A stretch of 64,000 nt of DNA from Rhynchospora pubera (Eukaryota > Streptophyta > Magnoliopsida > Poales > Cyperaceae), in NCBI GenBank assembly GCA_028095005.1, contig CM051459.1, forward strand, positions 147,292,901 through 147,356,900, written 5' to 3'. The translations under genes and the position numbers were made by a program. This document shows positions 11,634 to 23,552 of this stretch, piece by piece. The notes beneath the pieces were generated by a model, which worked only from the letters and a program-made list of their open reading frames with translations, did not search any database and was not told where the DNA came from. How positions within the stretch are numbered: the first letter of the stretch is position 1; the number at the start of each line of letters is the position of its first letter.

Positions 11634-12000
11634 TGGGCCTTTGATCATCTAAGAATAAAATTAAGATTAGTTATTCAAAGTAAAAAATATTATTCATAAG
11701 TGATGAAGAATATGTTTTTTAGAATCTAGAGTATTATTTTTAAGTGGTCCAACATCCGCATTAAATTTTTATTTCTAAAGTATTTGGATCATCTTTTTAA
11801 TCCGGATTAAAAAGTGATCTCAGCTACTTCTTAATCCATATTAAAAAGAATATCCAAACACCTTAGGAATAAAAATTTAATTCGGATGTTGGACCACTTA
11901 AAAATAACATTCTAGATCCCAAAACTCTTATTTTTTATCATTTAAGAATAATTTACTCTGAATAACTAATTCTAATTTTATTCTTAGATGATCCAAACGC
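11634..12000. mobile_element. Palindromic MITE with long inverted repeats
   Basis: Two arms of about 150-170 bases (11640-11800 and 11840-11998) are near-perfect reverse complements. Shared blocks include GATCATCTAAGAATAAAATTA at the outside and GGATGTTGGACCAC or its complement further in. The ends read GGGCCTTTGATC and, reversed, GCGTTTGGATC. No coding sequence is present. The target duplication is unclear, so the superfamily is open. Its GTTTGGATC end resembles the shorter MITE family found elsewhere in this window. Confidence 0.75.
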
Positions 12001-12200
12001 ATGCATCCAAATATGTATACTTGAAGTGCATTAATCAAATTTTTTAACATATTATTACGAGTACTTCATTTGATTTCTGAATTTTATTCCAAAAGTGCAC
12101 GTATTGTTCAATCAAATTCAAATATGGAAATATTCTAGCAAATTAATCGTTTTATGTTCAAACTTTTTTAATTTTCTACGCCAAATTGCATCGTACCGAT

Positions 12201-12517
12201 TAGAGCTGTCAACAGTCAGAGGAATCACGTGATTCTGTTTCGTTTAAGCGAAACGGAACGAATAACAATACTAATTTTTATTCCGTTCCAATAACGAAAC
12301 GGTAAACAAAATACCAGATTGTATCGTTTTGACTGTTTCAGTCTTATTCCAAATTGTTTTATGTGTTATTTCTGAAGTGGAACGGTTAACGAAACAAAAT
12401 TTTATACCGTTTCAAAAACAGAACGGTTAACGAAATGAAATCCTGTACCGCATTCCATAACGGAACAAAAAACGGAACAAAGCGTTCCGTGCAAATCTGA
12501 CGCGTTTGACACCCCTA
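12201..12517. mobile_element. Non-autonomous hAT MITE, 317 bp
   Basis: The ends are TAGAGCTGTCAACA and, reversed, TAGGGGTGTCAAACG. They are flanked by a perfect 8-bp target duplication GTACCGAT (12193-12200 and 12518-12525). The whole interior is built of GAAACGG/CCGTTTC motifs, like the subterminal regions of the hAT element 1 kb upstream. No coding frame is present. Its ends (TGTCAA) differ from those of the large element (TGGCAA), so it is probably mobilised by a different hAT. Confidence 0.88.
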
Positions 12518-13019
12518 GTACCGATTGGCATCAGCGTCGACCTTACCCTTATGCTGCTTCTTAGCTCAAATGGGAGGTCGATTGCCATTGAGTAACCTAC
12601 TTTTCCTTTAGACCTATCAGCAACTCCATATTCAAAATATAGTCCCAAATTGGAAGTTGGTCTAATTTAAGCCTACATTTTGCATAAAGTTCATATTACG
12701 ATTGGAAAATATTTTTAATGTATATATATCCTATTTCTTTTCACCTAATATTTAATAAAATTCATATATAATTTCAAATATTAATTTATTTTAAAAGTAT
12801 TAAAATTTGTTTCAAATTTCTGGTAGCATGTTTAAGTCAAATAAACTAGAAACTTCAGCATCTCTCTTTTCTGACTCAGAAGAAATCATCAAAGTATAGT
12901 TTATTTAGTAATATTTGTAACGCATGGACATTAATTTTTAACATATTGCAAAGCGAGTGAGTCCTTAATTTATTGACTGATATACATGAACAACAAGATC
13001 AATTGTTAAAAAGCACGTT

Positions 13020-13835
13020 ATATATGACTTTTAATTAAGGAAATCACCTTACAAGATACACGAATAACGACAATTAATCAGGTTGCAATCATTATGCAGT
13101 CTCCTAGCTAGCATCTTACATGAAAAAGGAATCATTTATTATATATACTGTGCGATCTTAACATTTGACTCCCCTGATGCCGCACCTTGCTGGTAGCATC
13201 TTTACTTGAGTAACATTAACGCCAAAGAAGCGAACTAAGTAAGAGTGTTGATATCCACATAGACATTTTTGATCTGCGAGTTTCGCATAATGACAACATA
13301 GTGGCATTGGTGGCGGCGGGTGCGATCCTCTTACTGCTGGTAGACAAGCCTCAATGCCCTTATCGTTTATCCTGCAAAAACTCAAGGAAGACACCAGGCC
13401 ATGACTTATCATAAGACAGGACAATAGCACCATCACAAGGGCCAACTTAGGTAACTGCAAGGAAGCCATGTTGCAATCAAAATTTTGTTTGTCAGATTTG
13501 ATTAGACAGTTGTTTGATATTGAGATTTGAAATAAATAATGGATACATGCATAGTATATATAATAATTAATGAAGGTTGTGTTGTTACGGTTTGGTTCAG
13601 TGCTGTTATATTTGACAACTTTATTGTTTTTGTTGAGGGGACCAAATTTATTCCAATTTTGTTAATTGTCTTAAATTGAACTAGCCAAAGCTGTTTATTT
13701 CCTTTTGGCTTTGTACTACCGAACAAGGATGTGGATAAATTTGATAATTAGTTTTTACTGTCTAGAGGGGATAAAATTAGAGCAATCATCCTCTAATTGT
13801 ATTTGTTTTAAGTCGCATTATTAACAATTTTAGTT
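13020..13835 (-). repeat. Duplicated DIR1-like block, unit 2
   Basis: The direct counterpart of 5100-5900. It contains the second DIR1-like gene plus its 3' and 5' flanks, including a TATATA core promoter near 13553-13565. Confidence 0.75.
13158..13469 (-). CDS. DIR1-like non-specific lipid-transfer protein, copy 2
   Basis: This intact single-exon frame has 103 residues and starts MASLQLPK. It has a hydrophobic signal peptide and the same eight-cysteine spacing as copy 1 (C-9-C-15-CC-9-C-1-C-24-C-6-C). The two proteins differ at 11 of 103 aligned positions. Two of these are in the proline-rich loop before CC (PPPPMP here, PPRPTP in copy 1), so an arginine is lost there. Secretion and acyl-lipid binding are expected from the family. 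Both copies keep a full reading frame and promoter, so both may be expressed. Nothing in the sequence shows whether they have diverged in function. Confidence 0.85.
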   Translation of the reverse strand: MASLQLPKLALVMVLLSCLMISHGLVSSLSFCRINDKGIEACLPAVRGSHPPPPMPLCCHYAKLADQKCLCGYQHSYLVRFFGVNVTQVKMLPARCGIRGVKC

Positions 13836-14390
13836 AAATCTAACCCGAATTTGTTTTATTTTGTCCTATTTTATGATTTTTTTAATTTTATTTTTTAGAA
13901 GTTCGATATTTTTGTTCCTGAGAATAGTTATTAGATAAGGCTAGCTAGAATGCTGTCAGTTTGGGCTAGAACATATGTCTTTTAAATAACTGATCAAACT
14001 GCGATGGGTTGATTTATACTCGCTAGTGGGCGAGTTTAAATGAAACGAATGGGGTGCAATGTCACCCATTCTTTTTTTCCAATCAAATATTATTTTATAT
14101 ATTTTTATTATTATATTGATCATTTTCTTATGAAAATTTCTATTTGAACCCATAAAATTGCAAACGTAATTTCATTGATGACCCCCATGATTAAAAATTC
14201 ATTTTTTTTACATGACAATTTTATCAAAATTGATAAATAATAATTATATAATCTTTATTAATTTGAGTGAATCCCATTTAAAATTTTTCTGGCCTCGCCA
14301 CTGCTCGCTACCTCTATGTTTACGAAGGAGGCAACAGTACAAGAGGCATTTCTTTTTTGTAGTCATACGAATTTGGTTGTATGGATTTGC

Positions 14391-14582
14391 TGTTAGATAT
14401 GTCTCTTATCTCACATTAGGCAATAGGCAATATTTAGTTTTCTAGGGTTATGTAGGTAATTTTACCATTTCCTTTATATTGTGTAAACTTTACTTTGAGA
14501 AACAACATAAATCATTTCAAACCCTAGCCGACTGTGTCTTTTCTCTCTTTCACTACTGTGTCCCCGTTCCTCAATCCTAACA
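14391..14582 (+). repeat. 5' LTR of the outer copia element
   Basis: A 192-bp LTR with TG...CA ends and inverted TGTTAG/CTAACA. The primer-binding site follows three bases later. Confidence 0.88.
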
Positions 14583-14585
14583 AAC

Positions 14586-14597
14586 TGGTATCAGAGC
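14586..14597 (+). other. Primer-binding site (tRNA-iMet type)
   Basis: TGGTATCAGAGC, the usual complement of the 3' end of plant initiator tRNA-Met, lies directly inside the 5' LTR. Confidence 0.85.
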
Positions 14598-14867
14598 ACT
14601 GGCTTCGATCGCTCCCGTTCGACCTTTGCTTAGGTGACTCACTATCTCCTGTCGCTGACGCGGTGCACGATTGGCTCTTGAGCCTCCATTTCTGGTCCTA
14701 TTGGCACGGTGTACCTTCTCTTAAGCCGCGATATTTCTGCTTGTTCACTCGGTGCAGGACTTTGGGTGAGCCACTGTGTTTATTCATCCTACACGGTTTG
14801 CACCCATTCCCGAATTTCCTTTGGACTTTTGCGCTCTCTCTCTCTCCTGGTTACACCGTTTTGAGAT

Positions 14868-15627
14868 GAAGGATGCGAGACCCGTTTCAACTCCTCTTGC
14901 AACAAAATTCAGATTATCAAAACAATTGAGTCCTAAGACTGAGAAGGAAAAGAGTGCTATGTCACGAATTCCATACTCGAGTGCTGTTGGGAGCATCATG
15001 TATTTGATGGTTTGCACTCGACCAGATATTGCTCATGTTGTTAGCGTGGTAAGTCGCTATTTGTCGTGCCCTGGTAAGGTGCATTGGGAGGCGGTCAAGT
15101 GGATCCTTCGCTACTTGAAAGGTACCGCGAATGCACGATTGGAGTTTGGGAGGAGTGGTGCGAAGCTAACAAGTTATGTGGACTCAGATTTCATGGGTGA
15201 TCTTGATAAGAGACGGTCTTTAACCGGCTATGTCTTTACTTTAGGTGGATGTGCGATTAGTTGGAAAGCAATTTTGCAATCCACTATTGCCTTGTCTACA
15301 ACCGAAGCCGAGTACATGGCGGTAACGGAAGGTGTTAAGGAGGCCATTTGGCTCAAAGGTTTGCTTAGTGAGATCTCAACACATGGAGGTGCGACTACTA
15401 TCTTTTGTGATAGTCAGAGTGCTATTCACTTGGAGAAGGACCACATGTACCACGAGCGGAGCAAGCACATTTATGTCAGATTTCATTTTGTTCGACAAGT
15501 TATCTCGAGGGGCATAATCGAGATCAAGAAAGTGTCAACTGTCGACAATCCAGCTGACATGCTTACCAAGCCGATACCGACCACGAAGTTCAACTATTGC
15601 ATGGAGTTAATTTCTATTTGTACTTGA
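14868..15627 (+). pseudogene. Copia reverse transcriptase tail and RNase H, truncated
   Basis: The frame is open from about 14868 to TGA at 15625-15627. It shows STPLATKFRLS, then the copia hallmark VGSIMYLMVCTRPDIAHVVS, LRYLKGT, the RNase H region YVDSDFMGD, KRRSLTGYVF, STTEAEYMAV and FCDSQSAIHL, and the terminal NPADMLTKP motif. The polymerase active site and everything before it are deleted, and the remnant is fused to non-coding leader. The fragment itself has no stop or shift, so the deletion may have been present when the element last moved, with proteins supplied by a relative. Confidence 0.85.
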
Positions 15628-15639
15628 TTAGGCTTTTAT

Positions 15640-17404
15640 TGTTAGAGTTATGTCCTAGAAGTCAATAATTTAATGACTTAATAATTAGTTTATGTTTTGG
15701 ATGAGATTTTATCATCTGTTCCTAGGTTTATTATTGACAGATCATTCAGGTTGAGGATCTGAATTGTAGATCTCTGTTGATCATTCTTTAGAATGACAAT
15801 AATAAATCTAAACGGTCCGTAATCTTGATAATTAACAAGGAACATTAATTATCATAAAAGATTAGTATGCAAGTTAAGTGATGATTAAGTTCTACTAATC
15901 ATAGGTAAAGAGTTACCAACTTAGTTGCATATGTGTATGTTATGGAACATAGCACAGGACTTGACCCATCGAAATAAACATATGGATTGTGTTATGTGTC
16001 ATTGTTTATTTCGTTGTGATTTTGGTTCTAAGTTTGAGATGTTTATCTTTTCCACATGAGGATAGGTTCAATAAATACTGTCTACCGCTGATTCCCGATA
16101 AGGGCTGCTATACGGACTTTATTTATGTTCTCTTGAATTGTGCGGGGAAAAGTTAATCATCAAGAAAACCGTATGTCCCTCATTAATTCACTTAGTGAGT
16201 GACGATATCTGTTTGGGCCCCTTGATGGAGATAGATTGTTTGCATGCAACTTTATACAATTATCTCTAGATCAAGAAACGTATAATCTGCAAGAATGACA
16301 CATTCCTATCTTGGATTATACGATGATATCGTGCGACATAAGAATCAAAATAGAGAAACATATTTATTCTCTTATGCAGGATTGAAATATTGTAGCAGTA
16401 CACTATTTATGCGAATTGGGAGTCATAACGTGTTGCTAGATACCGCTTATGATTATTGGAATTAAATAACGATTTAATTCCATGGCCAACATAGCATAAA
16501 TCCTCAAAGGGTCACACAAATAGGACATTAATCACACAGTGCATTATTTATTTATTCACAGCAGTAGGTTCTGTGGAAATATGATAAGATTGATTAATTA
16601 ATTATATACCGTTGCGAACCGTTATAATTAATTAAGTCAATGGATCATATAGAAATAAATTAATGCATTAACTAATCCTAAAATAATTATTAATGAGTTA
16701 ATAATTAATTTAGTTCAACACTTATCAATATAAATGGTTATATTGATTAACTGGGCCGTTATTTAAATAGCAAATATATAGCCCAATTAAAGAGCAAAGT
16801 TGAGGGACCTTAATTATATGAATTAATGGTCCAAATGAAGGGGTTTAATGGCCCATAAAGGCCCATTTCGTGGCAGCCATTTATGGTGGTAGGTTGGATG
16901 GCATAGTTGTAATTATGCAAGAGGTCAATTAGGTTTTGTGCTCTATATAAGGACCACTTATGAGAGCCTCCACCTAGACTTTTTCTCTCTCCTCTCTTCC
17001 TCCCATTCTAGGCCGCCACCTTCCTCTTCTCTCCCTCTCTTTTGCTCATGTGTTGAGCTATTTTCTCTCCACTAAATCAAGGTTGTTGATTGATGCAAGA
17101 GAGAAAACCATAGGGATTAGGCTTGTTCTTTGGGTATGCTAGCACGTACCTTGTAGAACGTGATTAATCCTCCTTGGTGGACTCGAGGGCGGTTACGAGA
17201 CGTGGTGGAGACGGTGGAGAAGGCACGCCATCGATTCCCATGCCTTGGTCGAGCCCCGCGAATACGATTTCGCGGGAGGTATCGATTTCCCCTTTTTTCT
17301 CGTGTGTTTGAATAACTTGTGTACTAGATCTTGTGTGTGCTATGTTTGCTTGGTTAATTTATTGGTAATTAGCATAAAAATGAAAATTAGCACACTTTCT
17401 AACA
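15640..17404 (+). repeat. LTR 1 of the nested array
   Basis: A 1,765-bp LTR, TGTTAGAG...TCTAACA. A TATATAA box at 16944-16950 (CTCTATATAAGG context) lies before a CT-rich leader, the expected start of the retroelement transcript. It has a private base at 15683 (A, where LTRs 2 and 3 have T). Confidence 0.92.
16944..16950 (+). promoter_or_regulatory. LTR TATA box
   Basis: TATATAAGG lies within LTR 1, with identical copies at 24857-24863 and 32770-32776. Transcription would start about 30 bases downstream, before the CT-rich tract. All three LTRs keep it, so each could in principle drive transcription rightward. Confidence 0.6.
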
Positions 17405-20400
17405 GTGGTATCAGAGACAGGTTGTACTTAAGCTATTTTAACACTTAATTAAGAGAAATTGGCTAATTAATGGATTAGTAGAGATGATGCGTTTGTTTGC
17501 TGTCTGGAAATGGTATTTTCTGTGTTATTTCGCGTTTTTGGATGTGATACGTTCTCTGGAAGATCTTTTCATCTACATGAAAGTTGTAGATCTGTGGATT
17601 GTGATTCTTTTGTCGTTGGATTCACATTTTTCTGAATTAGTATCGATTTACTGTGAATAAAACGGCGACAGTGCGCAGAACCAGTTTTTGCTTGCACTGT
17701 CCTGTTTGAATGGCTTGAAAGATTTATATTTTGAATATAAGTACCAGTGTTCTATGGCTAGAAATAAAGAGGACTTGAAGCTTTTTCTGAGCATGTATAA
17801 CTTGTTGCATGACTCGGATTAATTAGTGGGTTTTCAAGTATGAAAAGGAAGATCTTGTCAGATCCAGTTTGTTGAGCAAATCGATTGTTCTAATAAACTG
17901 TACCAACTGAGAACTCCTTTAAAAATTTTGTTTAAATGGAGTTGTTCTATTTTGAGTTAGGATTCCAGGAAAATTAATTTCGTAATTTTTCGTGGATGTT
18001 TGGACCTTCAACTAGGTTAAAACCTTTCGATTGACAGTCTGTCCCAGTACAGAATTTGTTGATTGTTTAGGCTGTAACTTAATATTATTGAACTAAACTT
18101 GGTTGTTTTCTTTTCATGAATGGATAGCCTGTAGTCTAAACAAGTTTGTCTATGTATATTGTATATATAAAAACTGGATAGAAGGTGGTCTAACAGACCA
18201 AATGGTTGAGAGGATAAGCTGAAAATCTCATAACGGTGTTTCGTGCACTTGTAAGAGATTTGTCTTTTTTGATTCTCCCAGATGGTTTAAGATATCTTCT
18301 TGAATTTTTTACTGGTAGTCACAACTTTGATAAGGAGCTTAAGTAATTTATTTGAGAATTTTTGGAGACCGAAAACTGTTATTTTTGTTGGATTCCATTA
18401 GTTACGTTTTTTGGTAAATTACTGTTTTTCTAAGTATTCAAACTAGTTGAATTTAATTAGAAAACTCCTTGTTTGATCTCCTTTCTGTTATGGGATGTTG
18501 AAAGAACTTTCTAAATGAATTTAAACAAGTTTGGTTGTTTAAAATTGAGGATTTGTACACGGAATTTACTTATAGCAAACGATACGCAAAGATGCTTGAA
18601 AATCGTTAATTGGAAACAAAGTTCTTGTATGTGCTAACTTTGTTTTGTAGGTGGATAGTGGGTTTAGTATGGCTCAAGACTCAATGCCTTGTGGTTGTAA
18701 ATGAATGCATGTGTGAATGTTTGTAATGCGGCCTTTGGTGCCATTAATTAATTTTTGATTAATTTTTGATGTAACTTGTGAGGCTTGCATGCCCCTAAGG
18801 ATAGGAAGGGAATAGGATGTTTTCACATGTATTTTGCACCTTTATTTTATATAGGATTTAGATCCTTATAGAATTTAGTGGGAGGGCAAGGATTAGATTA
18901 GTTTTGCTCCATGGACGATGTGGCGAAACTAATGCAAGCGGGAGCCATACAAACCCACAACTATGAGATGCTTATATGTGATTGCTTGTGATTGCTATGA
19001 ATTGTCATAGGCTAGGTATGGGTGTATGCTTACATGACCACCAAACAAGTGTCACTTAATTGATTGTCCCAAACAAAACATGATTAAGTTAAATCGCCCT
19101 CCTTCTCTCTATCCCCTTCTAACGTGTATGATCGTTCATTGATGCATTCTCGCCGACGCGGGACATCGTGTTCCATCATCCGTGTCGGGGTGTAAATCGG
19201 ATTTACTAGGAGCAAATAGAGAAATGTTACTTAACGATGTTTTCTAATCGGATTGGGCATCGGGGCAAAGTTTGTGGATATACATGTGATATTTCACAAA
19301 CCAAGAATCATATGGAATGATTGGTTGGAGAACCTACCTTATCTAGTTGTTTTGGTGTCACGCCGACGCTAGCACCATCTCAACGAAAATAGGGATCTTG
19401 GAAAACCTACTATATTAGGGACATTAAATAAATATAGTGGGAGTTTTATTTGTTATAAATAAAACAATTGCATAAACTAAATGACCGTAAATTGATTTTG
19501 TTATAGATGTTAAAATTGTTGCGATCAATCTTTGAAAAATGAACAAACTCGTTTCTAAAAGGTAGTTACTTGAAAGAAGTAATACCGATTCCTAAGACAT
19601 GATCTTAGTGAAGAGAAATTTGAGTATGTCAATTCCCAAAACTTTCCTCAAACTACCCGAACGTAGCAACGCGATGATTGATTGACTTTTGGAGAAAAGT
19701 TATTTAATAAAGCGTATGGCTAATATCCTCATTTAAAATTTCTAGACCTTTGAATTAGAGAATTCATATGGACTAGATCTAACTCGTACGCTCTCATCCA
19801 CTTACTCAAGAAAGTGTTCTTGGAGAAAGTAGATATTAACTCCATCATTTATGATCGAGTATAAAGAGTATGAGTTGACCAAGAGATTCTTCTTTTATAA
19901 AAGGATACATGAACGTTTTCATTGGCTTACAAATCGAAAGATTTAAGTAGCTAATTGATGACTAGAGATATTAATCTCCGATATCAAGGATTGTTGATAT
20001 TGTCATACGATCTCTTTGGAATTATGAAGGATATAATATTACCTTTATGCACGCTTGTTGATGCAAAGAGGTGATTGGTTAAGTATTCAAGAAATACTTC
20101 ACCAAGGTATGAGTTAAAACTTCGAGACTCTCATTGATGACCATGTGTCACATGAGATGTTTCATTTGCCGTTTTATGGGAGGCATTTGAAAGGTTGTCC
20201 GAAGTACCATGATTGTGACGATTAGAAATATTCTAATCCTAAAGTGTATTTGTCGTTCAAACTATCTCACTATCTCTAATTTACACTAGTAACTTGATAC
20301 TAGTTCATATGCTCGCATTTAACGAAATGTGTTGGCAATGAAGAATAAGAGAATGTTCGAGAGATATAAAGTAAACTCCGTATAGGAGATGACTTATTCA

Positions 20401-23400
20401 TTTAAGTCATTACCATTGAATACGTAGAGTTATCTTTATTAAGAGTTTGTTTAGGAATTGAAGGTTGCATACCTTAATTCTAAAACCTCTCATAGCGTCT
20501 CCATTTCATATTTGATGATGGATAACTATGTTTAATAAAAGACAAGTTCTTTTATTATGAATTTGTTTATATGATTTCATGCATCTTGATGGAATTTGCT
20601 TGAAATAGATAAACAAGTTATGAATGACAAATAGGATGCGTAAGACTTGACATAAAGTATTTGACTTTCATGTTATATATAACCGCTTAGTCACATATAT
20701 AAACGAGAATCGCATTATGAGAGTCTACGTAACGTAGAGCTCGAAATTCAATTCGATTTCAAATCGATTGATATGCGAATCATGTTTGTTAAATGACAAA
20801 AGCGCCTTTAACCTACAAAGGTTTAAGGACAAGTGACTTGATTAGGACTTATACATATCGATGTATAAAGACCAATAAGTACTTGTGCAATGAAAGGTTG
20901 TTGATACTTTACTACTTAACCAACGATCATTGTAGATATTAACATATCTATTTGATAAGGTATAAGTATGAACCTTTTGACTAGTTCAAAGGAGTTCAAG
21001 TGTGAAGTTAAAAAGACCGTTCAAGGAAAAAGAAAAGTCTTACAATTAATCGTGGCAAATAAGTAGTTAAGTCATATGATTTGAAGTATTATCTAAAGAG
21101 TATGAAAATAGTTTCATAACTCACTCCATGAGGAACATTATGGAATAATGTGTCCAAGAATGGAGGTATCGAACAATATTTTGTATAGTTCGATCGATAA
21201 TAAATCAAATTGACTTATTCGACTCGTATTAGGGAATTATGTTTGAAGACAATATTGTTTACACTGAATGGTGTTCCATCAAAGTCTATTGAGGAAAGTT
21301 TCTTACGAGATTTTGATCTCTAAGTATAATACTTCTCGAGATTTGGTGTTGAGAAGCTTATTTCAAGTATTGTGGACTTGTAAGCTTAAACCAAATAAGA
21401 CACTATATATTTGTAGGATGCTTTATATTAAAAGGCACTACTTCCACGAATATGATAAGAACAAAGTAGTTGTTGCTAATCATAATGTAGTCTTGATGAA
21501 TTGAAATTCTCAAGAAGAAGTAGTGGGAGTAAAGTGAGCATTAAAGGAGTTTATGCGTCACTACAAGAAGTACTCTTATGGGAAACTTGTCACTCCATAC
21601 ATGGTGCTTAGTGGGAGTTGAGCGGAACTTCATTCACAAGTTGTTTTGAAAAGAAGTTTAATAGTACGCTCCTTCCAATGAGGACTCAACCATATCACGA
21701 GTTGATGATGATTCGAGAAACTCATGGAATATATGAGGAGTCAAGAACTCGTTCAACAATTCATTGTGGAAGTAGTTCATGAACCTCAAGTACCAGTCCT
21801 ACAAAAGATCAACGAGAGTTGATTGCCTAAGCCGTTTGGTGCATTGGCTTCACGACATTCTCAAACTTAGCATATGAGAATCCGTTGATAAACAAGAAAA
21901 ACGATGGAACGATCCGATTCCACATATATGGTTTGAATTCATATGATCTTTAAATAAAATCCATGTATAACAACAAGGTATAGACCTTGGTTGACGTTCA
22001 TGAAGGAGCAATCCATCAAGAACGTTTTAGATCTTCAAAAGGAAAGATCGACATGGATAATAAATCGACTATGTACAAAGCGCGGCTTCTCGCTTGTAGC
22101 TATGTCTAAGTCGATGACTAGTTGACTACGTACAAAGCACAACCTCTTGCTTGTGGCTATGTAAAAGTCAATAAAGATCATTCTAGCAATAGTTGTATTT
22201 CATATATATTGATATATGGAAAAACACATAAAACCGCCTTCTTCGTATGAATGAAGGATGATGTTGTGCATTTGACACAAATCGAGATTTTATGTATTGC
22301 TAAAAACATACGCATGCTTCAAGGATCCATAAATGGATTAAAGCAAGTGTTGTGGAGATTGGAATAAAAGTTTTGACAAGGAAGTCAAGGAGTTGAACTT
22401 CGTCAAAAGTATCTTGTATAAACAAGATATTCAGTGGGAGCATAATTGTATTACTTGTATTGTTCAAGATAACAATTCATTAAATTGGGAATAACATTAA
22501 CATTAAGAAAATGAATATTGTCGAGATCTCTTTGGAGAATGCTTTCTCAAATGAGAACTTGGGCGAAATCACCTAATCCTAGGAAACAAAATCTATAAAG
22601 ATAGATTATGATGGATGTTAGGTTTGAGCAAATATGCATATATTGACGAAGTGTTCTAGAAACACGAAAGTTACACTCCAAGAAAGGATGTCTAACTATA
22701 CGTCACATGGCATGACTTGAGTGTTTTAACTCGGTCTATTGCAACTCGATTCGAGAAAGTGCATGAAATAGTTCAAGCATTCCTTCATTATGAGTTTCAT
22801 TGTGTACGCCATATTTATGCATATGCCCCAATGTGTAGTATCCAAAAGATATGACAAACAGTTGTCGAATGGATACAAGAGAGACACATTAGGACGATAG
22901 TCAAGGATATCCTCGAGTACCTTATGAGAAAGAGTGATATAATGTTTCATCTCTTAAAAGGAGCTCGTGTAAGTTAATTACACTAATGCTAGTTTTTCGA
23001 AAGATTGATATAATCACAGTTGAACTACGTATTTTGCTAAAAAGGTGGTGTTGTAAATTTAGAAGGTGTTCTAAATGGAATATTACAACCGTTTCCGTCA
23101 CCAAAGCAAAATACATAGCAACTTGTGAAGCAATAAAAGAAGTTTATTTCGGATCGATTTCTTAGTTGAGTTATTATGGTTCTAAGCATCTCGAACCATA
23201 ACTTTCTCCTAAGAGCCCAATTTTACATTGGAGATTCAAATATGATCTATAACGATATCACTTGATATCATATGATGGTGATCAAGAATATATATAGGAG
23301 TATATATATATATAGTCAAACAATTTTTGGATAGGTTCGCGAACACAGCGAACACTCTAGCACGACCTCTACCTTGAGCAGTATACGAGATGCAGTTATG

Positions 23401-23552
23401 CATCCATACGTGGTGAACGTATGAGTAACTAGCTATAAGCGTATTATTTATTTTGAGGTCCGAGACATGTATATATGTAGATATATGACATTGTTCTCAA
23501 TTCTTCGTTGGCTAGAAGTCACTACTGATTGACTCTAGGCCAAGTGGGAGAT
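17405..23552 (+). pseudogene. Internal region 1: decayed copia gag-pol
   Basis: It starts with a primer site, TGGTATCAGAGACAGG (17406 on), and ends with a purine tract AAGTGGGAGAT before LTR 2. Traces of pol in the + sense remain, broken by many stops and shifts. They include MLGLSKYAYIDEVF at about 22615-22656 (like the reverse transcriptase-RNase H linker of copia), an IYAYAPMCSIQ-type relic near 22810 at the place of the MYA..CTRPD motif, and TKAKYIATCEAIKEVYF at 23101-23151 (the STTEAEYIA region of RNase H). The end ...LTLGQVGDC before the LTR is also typical. No protein can be made from it. Confidence 0.8.

Noticed and set aside
17245..17448. 67-codon frame across the LTR end, repeated at 25158-25361
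   Set aside because: It spans the LTR-internal junction and primer site, so it is an incidental reading of non-coding retroelement DNA.
21268..21504. 78-codon frame repeated at 29181-29417
   Set aside because: Its conservation is explained by the 7,913-bp duplication; it lies in the decayed copia body and matches no domain.
22726..23116. Minus-strand frames of 64-74 codons in the array body
   Set aside because: They are antisense shadows of the decayed reverse transcriptase and RNase H relics read on the plus strand.
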